A stretch of 64,000 bases of DNA from NCBI GenBank assembly GCA_019426215.1, contig CM033391.1, positions 16,728,708-16,792,707 of the forward strand. The letters are read 5' to 3'. Positions within the stretch are counted from its first letter, which is position 1. Each line of letters begins with the position of its first letter. The stretch is from Buddleja alternifolia. Lineage: Eukaryota; Streptophyta; Magnoliopsida; Lamiales; Scrophulariaceae. Positions 34,723 through 44,270 of the stretch are shown here, in pieces. Made by a program: the position numbers and the translations under genes. Under the pieces are notes generated by a model, which was not told the origin of the DNA, searched no databases, and saw only the letters and a list, made by a program, of their open reading frames with translations.

Positions 34723-36207
34723 TGTTAGGAAATTTCATGTTAGATGTTTTGATGATGACAAGATAGGATTCAATGTTAGACCCCAAATAAAATGTAAGTT
34801 TATGTTTTCCATAGATCATTGTTTAAGCGTTTGAAAGTTTGTAATTTTGTTTAGGCTTGTAATTTTTATCTTTGTAGGTTTTAGACTAAGTATTAGATAC
34901 TGAATCGCTAATAGAATTCTAGGTGAGTCTATTAGAGAAGAAGTTGAAGATCAGTGTCTGAAGTCAACCAGAGATGAAGATTTGTTTCTTAGCGTCCGTC
35001 AAACGTTAAAGGACCTTTTTCGGGATTTATGGATCAAGCGCTCAAAGCACTTAAGCGACCAATGACAAATTCACTTGAAATAAATCCTCAAGTCACGAAG
35101 GACTTAAATGCAATCATTCAACGGACATTTATTTCCAACGGGAAATAAATTCAAATGCATTAAATGCTTGATAAGAGCATTAAATATGATAAGCTACTGT
35201 GACCTGTGGACAAGCCACCTTTTTTACTAGACTGTCAGAACTTCAGAGTTTATAGCTGCTACCATCCAATCGGTGCCAGCAGTTTTTCAGGAATGTCAGG
35301 CTTTAGGTAGAATCACGCGCTGCGTGAAAGGCACGCTCCTACATGTGTCCAACGGACAGATCCCAAGAGTTGCCTATAAATACCTTACCTTCAGCAGACC
35401 CTAAAAAGGACGGTACAAAATATTTACAAAAGAAAATTACGTACACAAGAAAAAGCTTAGAAACTCCATAGCCAAAATTCCTTCAAGCTTTTTATCTACA
35501 TTCCAGACAGTCACAAATATCTCAAACATCTTCCAAAGAAGAAGCCTAAATTTCCATTGAGATATTCCAAGTTGTTTGATCTTCCCAAATACAAACAAAA
35601 CCTTGTGACAAAAACCTCAACCTTTCATCTGAGTGAGAAAAGTTGTTGAAACTCATTACAGGCAGTATTTCTGAGTGAGAGAAGCTTGTAGAAGACGATC
35701 TTCATTGGTGCTGAAATCTGTGTGATCAAGGAGCCCGAGATCATTTTCATTCTTTACTATCTTGTAGAAGATTCTGTGTGATTCTTTGATAATCATCTTA
35801 GTAATTTCCTCCAAGTGAAAAAGGAGAAGAAGGACGTAGCTGAGATTACATCACCTAGTGAACCTTACAAATTATTGTGTCATTTATATTTTACTGTCTT
35901 ATCTGTCATATTACATTATTCTAAAAGACAAGTAAAATTGCATAGCGATTAAATTATCTAAAAGAACGTTAAAAATCATTTCCGCTGTGCTAACCCTGAT
36001 TAAGTGATCTAAGCGTTACCCTACTTTGGTAAATTGCTAAACTCACTAGGTCTAAGTTATCTTTACTGAAGCGCCTGACCCAAGCGCTCAGCCTTCCAAG
36101 CGTTCAGATCTTTGAAAAGTAACACGAAATTTTTGAAGTCTAAAAAGACTTCGGGGTCTATTCAACCCCCCCTTCTAAACCCTTTCGTATGCCACTTGGG
36201 ACCATCA
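34723..36207 (+). mobile_element. Element M: 5' LTR
   Basis: 1,485 bp, TGTTAGGAAATTTC to GGGACCATCA. A run of seven C lies at 36166-36172 near the end. The segment matches the 3' LTR throughout. Confidence 0.94.
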
Positions 36208-36324
36208 AGTGCTATCAGAGCGGTTGAATTAGAAACCTAAGCGTTTCCGAGCATAACTGCTTGTTCAGATCCATTTGTTTTTGAACTTAGTCGCTATAAA
36301 TTTCTCTTTAAAAAACATCTCATT
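36208..36324 (+). other. Element M: primer-binding site and short leader
   Basis: Immediately after the LTR, the text GCTATCAGAGCGGTTG (36211-36226) corresponds to the Copia initiator-tRNA-Met primer-binding site, with C for the usual G in TGGTATCAGAG. About 100 bases of leader precede the gag ATG. Confidence 0.7.
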
Positions 36325-38569
36325 ATGGCTTTCAACAAAATGCCTAAGTTGGTAGAGTCAAATTATGATTCTTGGAAACTTAGAGCATTCGCTTACTTGT
36401 GCTCATGCGATAGTGAAATGTGTGATGTAATTACAGGTGGTCCCATTCAGATTATGAAAGTTGTAACTCGAGCCCCTGGAGCAACCGAGGCCACTCCAGA
36501 TGGTTATGTCGAGAAACCTAAGTTAGAATGGATGCCTGAGGATCGAAAAAGAGCAAATCTAGATAATGTTGGAAGAAGTGCACTTTACTCAGCGTTAGGA
36601 GACAACGATGCATTGTTCAACAAGATCAAGCAATGTAAGACTTCCAAAGAAATATGGGATAAGTTGGCTATAGTGTGTGAAGGATCAGCACAAATGAAGG
36701 AGAATAAGCTTTCCATAGCCATGCAAAGATTTGAGCATTTCAAGATGCAGCCTAATGAGACGCTAGAACAATTGGACACAAGGTTTACTTTGCTCGTTAC
36801 AAAGTTAGCGTCATTAGACAAGGAATTGACCAACAAGGAAATGGTTAACAAGATTTTCAGAAGTTTTCCAAGCAAGTATCTAATTAAGACTGTTGCTTTG
36901 AGAGAATCACAGACATTGGAGACTCTTACTCCAGAGCATGTCTTTTCAGAGTTAAAGGCATTTGAGTTCGAATTGGGTGAAGTCAGCGACACATCGACTT
37001 CAGCGACTGAATTAGGAGCTTTAATCGCTAGAACCAAAAGCAAGGGTAAAGCGGTTAGTGAGGTTAAAACTATGGAATCAAATGAAGAAAAGGAAATGGC
37101 TTTATTGGTCAAGAAATTCAAAAAATTTCTAAGATATGAAAAGAGAAATCCTATCGGACAAACGTCATTTCAGACTCCTCTCCCTGCTCCAGCGCCTCAG
37201 TATCAAGCGCCAGTGTACTCTGCACCTCAACCAGTAGGGCCAGTTCCATACCAAGCGCCTCCGTTCCCTACTCGAAAATCTCTCAGCGCCAGTAGTCTCA
37301 AAGCGATTATCCACTGAACAGAAAATGAAAACTAATTTGTGTTATAATTGCAGGAAACCAGGGCACTACCAGGTAAATTGCCCTTATCCAAATGTGTCAA
37401 AGCCCTCAAGGCAAGACTATGCGGATAGAAACCAATTCAGGACCAACCTTCGCCAACAAGATTTGCTAGCGGAATCTGAACCATTCTCCGCACCTGAAGA
37501 GGATTTGGAATCATCAGATGAAAGCAGTGATGATGAGCCTACAAGCGACTCAGCGTTGATTTGTCTTATGGCAAGAGATGATGAAGTGTCTAAGGACTCG
37601 CTACCAGAGGTAATCAATGAATTATCAATTCCTCTTTCGTATGATGAATTACTTGACAAAGTTAAAAAATACTACAATGAATGTCAAGAAGCTGCCAAAA
37701 TATATCAAAATGATCTCGCTTTTATCTCATCACTCACAAGAGATAAAGTGACGCTCAGAGCAGAGCTGCGAGTTTAGCAACAGTGCATTGAGAAGAACCA
37801 ATCGCTTGAGAGTGAAATTATTCAATTAAAAAATGATCTTGATATAATAGTCAAGAGAGAAGCTGATCTGATCGCTAGACTTGCCAAATCAGAGCAGCTC
37901 GTCTCATCATTATCTAAAGCTTCTAGAAACTTGGATAATGTGACTGAGGTAACTAGATTATTTGGTGAAAAGACCGGTTTAAGATGCAATAAATTCGGTA
38001 AACAACCAAATAAATCTAATGTTACGGCAAACAACAAAGGAAATGGTGTTTTCTTTGTGGAGAAAAGTTCACAAAGTCAAACGCTGAATGAACCGAGCAA
38101 CAACGGTACGAGGCCATATGAGAAAGCCAAAGCTGACTCAGACAAGGGAAAGACAAAGGCAAATGATTCACAAAGAAAGGTTCATCCAAACGCTCAAAAG
38201 GCTAAGGATAAACCTAACCACTGTAAATCAAGCGCTAAGCGTCAAGCACCAAAAGTGCAACCCAAGCCAGCGCCAAGGAAATACCAGCGTCCATATCCAA
38301 GACAGTCAAGATCATATTATCGATACTATGATGATTATGACTATGACTATGATTATGACTACTATTATAATCGAGGATATTATTACACACCCAAAAAGCA
38401 CACACAACACAAGGTGAACAAAAAACACACACAACACGATGTGAAACCCAAGAAGGCCAGTATTCCTAAAATGAAGTCTAGGCAAATATGGGTTCCTAAA
38501 GTTCTAATTCAAACCAAAGTTACTAACGCTGAAGGACCCAAAACAACATGGGTACCTAAGAAGAATTAG
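36325..38569 (+). pseudogene. Element M: gag
   Basis: Capsid polyprotein. 36325-37317 opens MAFNKMPKLVESNYDSWKLR and contains the UBN2/Copia capsid fold, ending in a Pro/Gln-rich stretch. A +1 frameshift near 37317 leads to 37325 onward, where the zinc knuckle CYNCRKPGHYQVNC is intact. An acidic part and a heptad-like coiled coil (about 37640-37930) follow, interrupted by TAG at 37775-37777. The tail is very basic, with an Asp/Tyr run at about 38320-38375. A TAG at 38567-38569 separates gag from pol in the same frame. Coiled-coil gag is typical of Sireviruses. Confidence 0.88.
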
Positions 38570-38581
38570 AATTGTCCTTTA

Positions 38582-41500
38582 ATGCAGGTACCTAGAGCCA
38601 GCACCGATACTTCAGTTTGGTACATTTATAGTGGATCGTCAAGACACATGACTGGTTCCAAAAATCTTCTAGTCAACTATCAAGCTACCAACGGTCCTCA
38701 AGTTATATTCGGTGATAACTCCAAAGGTAAAACCAAAGGTATAGGTATCATGCATAGGGGGAACATCATGATCAGTGATGTATATTACGTTGAGGGTCTT
38801 AAGCATAACCTGTTAAGCATTAGTCAATTTTGTGATAAAGGCTTTGAAGTAAAATTCTCAAGCGACTTCTGTTACGTTAACGACGCTAAGACTAAGTCTA
38901 CTAAATTAAGACGAAAAAGAACAAACAATGTGTATTTAGTAGATTGGAATTCTACATCTGATAACAACCCCACATGCTTTGTTGCTAAAAGTCAAAATGA
39001 ATTGGGTTGGTTATGGCATAGAAAAATGAATCACCTCAACTTCAAGGCAATCTCTTGGTTAATATCGCTAAATCTTGTAGAAGGATTACCTAAGGGTTCC
39101 TTTCAGAAAAATCGCTTATGTGATGCATGCCAAATGGGTAAACAAGTTAAATCATCTTTTAAAAAGAAACCATGTCTATCTACTTCTAGAGTTCTTGAAC
39201 TATTGCATCTAGATTTGTTTGGTCCTATTCAAATCATGAGTGTTAGTGGTAAAAAGTACTCGCTAGTAATAGTTGATGATTTCTCTCGCTATACATGGTA
39301 GAATTTCTAGCGACCAAAGATGAAACTAGTGTCAAACTCACAGTGCTAATTCGTCAATTGCAAAATTCAAAAGATCTAAGGGTGACGAGAATGAGAAGCG
39401 ATAGAGGAACTGAATTTACTAACCAATTTGTTGAGAAGTTTTGTACAGATTTAGGAATACTTCATGAGTATTCTGCTCCTAGAACACCTCAACAGAATGG
39501 AGTTGCCGAGCGACTGAACAGAACTCTTAAAGAAGCCGCAAGGACGATGTTAGCAGAGTCCAAGCTGCCTCAAAGGTTTTGGGCCGAAGCCATCAACACA
39601 GCTTGCTACACTCAGAACCGGTGTATGATCAACAAGCAACATGAGAAGACTACATATGAGTTGTGGAAGGGACGTAAGCCTAACGTTTCATATTTTCATG
39701 TTTTTGGTTCAAAATATTTCATTCATAACAATGGATCCCAAAGCCTAAAGACATTTGATCCTAAAGCGGATGAGGGAATCTTTCTAGGATATGCCAAAAA
39801 TGGAAAGAGCTTTCGCATCCTAAATAAGATCAAATCAAAGGTTGAAGAATCCATTCATGTTGTGTTTGATGATGCTAACCAAGAACCGAGTAAGGTTAAT
39901 CCTGATGATGTAGGAATTGAAGATCTCACCCAACAAGCGTCACAAATCAATCTTGGTGATGATAGTGATGATGAAGATGATGAGATTCGTGTACCTTTTC
40001 CTAAGGATACTCGTGAGGTTAACAATAATGATAATGTCAGAATTGCTGATGATCATGAAGAGAATGATCATCAAGAGCAGATTGGAACTATGAATGATGC
40101 AGCGTCTATGCAAGAGAAAAATGAGAATCAAGCGATTGACAACCAAGAGTCTCTCAACCCATTCCAACCAGACCGCAAATGGCTTAGAGACCATTCACCA
40201 GAGCTAGTGATTGGAGATATTGAAGCACCTGTTAGAACTAGGTCCGCTACAATTAATGAGGCCATGTTCGCAAGCTTCCTATCTCAAATGGAACCAAAGA
40301 AAGTGGATGAAGCGCTTAGTGATTAAAGTTGGGTAGAAGCAATGCAAGAAGAGCTTAACCAATTTGAGAGAAGCAAGGTTTGGACACTAGTACCAAGACC
40401 AACTCACCAAAGAGTTATTGGGACTAGATGGGTTTTTAGGAACAAGATGGATGAAGATGGCATTGTTATAAGAAACAAAGCCAGATTAGTCGCTCATGGT
40501 TATTGTCAAGAAGAGGGAATTGATTTTGATGAAACATATGCCCCAGTAGCCCGTCTTGAAACAATTAGGATGTCCTAGCGTTTGCCGCATTCAACAAGTT
40601 CACAGTATACCAAATGAACGTGAAGAGTGCTTTCCTGAATGGTAAACTCCAAGAAGAAATATATGTGGAACAACCTCCAGGATTCATCAACAACCATGGC
40701 AAGAGTATGATCTACAAATTGGATAAGGCACTCTATGGCCTTAAACAAGCACCAAGAGCATGGTATGACACTCTCTCTATCTTCCTTATTGGTAAAGGCT
40801 TTTCAAAAGGCAGCGTTGATACAACGTTATTTAAAATTACCCATAATGAAGATATTATCTTAGTCCAAATTTATGTTGATGATATTATATTTGGTTCTAC
40901 AAATAAGCGATTGTGTGAGAAATTTTCAAAAATGATGCAAGATCAATTTGAAATGAGCATGATGGGTGAATTAACTTTCTTCTTAGGATTACAAGTTAAA
41001 CAACTCACTAATGGAATATTTATAAACCAAGCTAAATATATTAGAGATATGATTAAGAAATTTGGTATGGAAAATGCATCATCTTCAAAAATTCCAATGA
41101 GCCAAACGCTTAAGTTAGATAAAGATGAAAGTGGGAAGAAAATCGATATCACTAACTATAGAGGTATCATTGGATCACTTCTTTATCTTACCGCTAGTAG
41201 ACCTGATATTATGTTTTCGGTATGCATGTGTGCACGATTTCAATCTGATCCTAGAGAATCACACTTAAATGCTACCAAGAGAATCCTTAAATACCTAAAA
41301 GGCACACAAAATGTGGGCTTATGGTATCCACGGGACTCTCCTTTTGAACTAATTGGTTATTCAGACGCAGATTTTGCAGGATGCAAAATAGATAGAAAAA
41401 GTACTAGTGGTACATGTCAATTTCTAGGTGATAGACTAGTTTCGTGGCATAGTAAGAAACAACAATCCATAGCGACTTCTACCGCTGAGGCAGATTATGT

Positions 41501-41819
41501 AGCCGCTGGAAGCTGTTGTGCACAAATCCTTTGGATGAGGCAACAACTTAGAGATTATGGAACAATCCTAGGTCCTACCCCAATCCATTGTGATAACCAA
41601 AGCGCTTTAGCTATGACCCAAAATCTTGTCCTTCATTCTAGAACTAAACACATTGACAATAGATACCATTTCTTGCGTGACCATGTTCAAAAGAAAGATA
41701 TCTCCATGCATTTCATTGGAACTGACAAACAATTGACAGATATCTTCACCAAAGCGCTCAACGAACAACGCTTTCTCACTCTGAGAAGTGAATTAGGTAT
41801 GATTGACTTAAACGCTTAA
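38582..41819 (+). pseudogene. Element M: pol (protease, integrase, RT, RNase H)
   Basis: Protease (38600-38900) reads WYIYSGSSRHMTG: the catalytic Asp of D-S-G is replaced by Tyr. Integrase has the zinc residues (WHRKMNH, CDACQMGK) and all three acidic residues (HLDLFGP, MRSDRGTEF, GVAERLNR), with a frameshift near 39295. RT starts about 40342 after a TAA at 40324-40326, has a frameshift near 40575, and keeps YVDD (40875-40886). RNase H (41340-41760) keeps YSDADFAG, the Glu of TAEADY, CDNQSA and HIDNRYHFLRD. Each domain is well conserved, but the reading frame is broken twice and stopped once, so no active polyprotein is made without help. Confidence 0.92.
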
Positions 41820-42655
41820 ATCATAAAATATCATATTTATAGGCATAAAATCTAGGGGGAATCCACCTTTGTTTATGTCTAAAGAGTTTATCAAAAATTT
41901 CGAAATGTGTCATCAATTTTAGGGGGAACTATAAAATTGTACTTATCTCAATATATCAAGCGACTGTGATCAAAAATGACTTTTAAAATCCTAAGCATTG
42001 ATCACTAGCGCTTATCTTTTATGCATGACAAAATCAATCTCTAATAAAGTTATCTTTTATAAATCCAAGCGATTGATTTTTTTATTGTTTTATGAAAAGA
42101 CTTCAGTGTTGAAATAATTCCCACTTTAACGCTAAGTAACTTTCTTTCAAAAAAAAAATTCATGCATAGTTTTCATCGCTAAAGGAAACGTGTGGATAAG
42201 TCCAAAAGATCAGATTTGATAACTACCCACACGTGCCTATCAAATCGAACTGACGGTTATGATTCCTATCTAAACCTAGGCGGTTCAGTAATTGCATGAG
42301 TCTGAGTATGTGTCAGTGTACTATCAGGCGCGTGTATTTCACGCTGAAAATTTCAATTATTTTTTCAAACGTTTTCAAAAAGTAACTGCGGACACGAAAA
42401 ACATTATAGTACCCTATTTTACCGCACTTTTTGACATCCGAAGTTATGTGTACACGGTTCAGATTCCTTCTGTCATTAACTTCTGTACACGTGTCATTCA
42501 TCTACTAACTGAGGATTTATTTTTGCCTCCTATTTAAACCTTTCAAAAACTTTACGGTAAACCTTTATCACTTCCAAATTCTTCTACTGTAAAAGTTATT
42601 TCTCTCTAAAGGCAAGAACTTCTCTCATTCCTTCAAAAGCTTCCAACTTTCAGCA
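41820..42655 (+). promoter_or_regulatory. Element M: spacer before ORF3 with PPT-like repeats and promoter-like motifs
   Basis: The tract CTAGGGGGAAT (about 41851) and TTTAGGGGGAACT (about 41919) repeats the core of the element's own polypurine tract; multiple polypurine copies are known from Sireviruses. Further on, G-boxes CACGTG occur at 42230-42235 and 42488-42493 (the second within the palindrome ACACGTGT), and a TATTTAAA at 42531-42538, about 120 bases before the ORF3 ATG. That spacing fits an internal promoter with a short 5' UTR, but activity is inferred from motifs only. Confidence 0.45.
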
Positions 42656-43934
42656 ATGGCACCCAAAGCTTCAAAATCTTCAAAATCATCCAAGTCTGAC
42701 ACCGGAAAAACTTCCCGTACTGAAAAACCAGTTGCGGTTAATGCCGGATTTCTGATTAACTGGGATTACCTTTATGAGAACCAGAACTTTCCTCTTCGAA
42801 CGGTTCTTCCACTCGTTCAAGAATCTGGTTTGAGAGATATGATCACTACTATTTTCAACTACTTTGAAGAAGAATCTCTCTATTTTTTCAACAATGCCCA
42901 GATTTCTGAAGACGGAACTTCCATATTCTGCGTCTTCCCTTTTGCTAAAGAGACCTTTGTTCTCACTCCCTCCTTGATTTCTTCATTGTTGATTCTGCCC
43001 AATGATGGCACTGAGGTAGAAAACGTCACTCTCGGAGATGCTACAAAAGTTTGGGAGTTGATAAAGAAAGAAGATATTGATACTGCGTATGAGCCGAACT
43101 TCAAGAAAAACGATATGAAGGGCGAATACGTTATTCTCGCTGATCTATGTTAAAAAATGATCGAATGTAGAAAAAGGACATTCGATAAAGTCACAAACAT
43201 TCAGTACAAGATGATGGTGGCCATTCTGACCAAGTTAAAAGTTAACTGGTCTCTCTACGTTTTTAATCGCTTCAAGGCAGCGATGGCCAATTCAGTGAAT
43301 CCCAAGCCCGATGGGATTGTGCTACGTCGTATTCTTAGCGCTTGCGGTTATACAAAATCTTTTGGCACAAAGATTCCAGTGACCAAATTCTACGGCAAAA
43401 AGATGATTAATGGAATGCTCAAACCTCGAAAACATGGTGGAGCAGCGGTTCCCAAAGAAGAGCGTCAGCGACTCCAAGCCGAAGGAGTTGTTCGTAGTGA
43501 TGATGAAGATCAAGAGTCTTCCTCTTCATCATCATCCTCGTCCTCTGAAGAAGTGGTGGTCAAGCGACCTAAGAGAAAGATAGTTCTCAAAGTCACTGAG
43601 CCATCCAAGTCAGCAAAGAAACAGAAGCTTGAACCAAAGAAGAAAAAGCCGGAGCCCAAAAAGAAGCAAAAGATTCCTTCTCCCCCTCCTAAATCGCCAT
43701 CGCCTCCTCCAGCGTTTTTCTTATCCGTTCCCGAGGAAGAAGAGGAAGCATTGGACGAAGAAGTAACGCTTGCACGAAGGCGCACTCCTACCTCTACTCC
43801 CGCAGCATCCTCTAGCGCTACAACAAAACCAGCGCTTAGAGAGTCAGGGAGTGTTCCTCCCTCTGACGTTGTTCCCTAAGTCAGCTCAGATCATCAAGCC
43901 GTTTCTCCATCTGAGAGGCTTTCCAATGTTCAGG

Positions 43935-44007
43935 GTAAGTATTTGCTAAGCAAATTAGTCTATCCTTTCCTCGTTAGTCTCTAACGCTAGGATAAAAACT
44001 CTTTCAG
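43935..44007 (+). other. ORF3 intron 1 (73 nt, GT-AG)
   Basis: Donor CAGG|GTAAGT, acceptor ACTCTTTCAG|CACC, branch-like CTAAC at 43981-43985, 22 bases before the AG. It splits a codon after its first base (phase 1). Its length is not a multiple of three, and the downstream frame is open only after removal. Confidence 0.7.
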
Positions 44008-44187
44008 CACCAAGTGAAGCAGATATTCATTATGTTCTCAACACTCTTGAAGAACTAAATATCCCAATTCGTGCTGATCCAATAACTTCTTTTATCGATT
44101 TAGAACTCGAAGAAGAAGTTTAGGAGCCTGAGGAACTTGTCCAAGAATCAGATCAAGCGACTGAAATAGTCGATGATATTCCTCAGG

Positions 44188-44270
44188 GTAACTGATGTAG
44201 TCCTTTTAGTTTATAATTTCTACTTAGTAGGAATTTTTGCTAGCTTTTCTCAATCGCTTACATGTATCAG
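44188..44270 (+). other. ORF3 intron 2 (83 nt, GT-AG)
   Basis: Donor CAGG|GTAACT, T-rich interior, acceptor CATGTATCAG|CTCAAG, branch-like CTTAC shortly before. Phase 1 like intron 1, with the same CAGG exon end. The length is not a multiple of three. Removal restores frame with the long exon 3. Confidence 0.62.

Noticed and set aside
43510..43785. Gly/Ser/Phe-rich minus-strand frame
   Set aside because: Shadow of the Lys/Glu/Ser-rich ORF3 exon 1.
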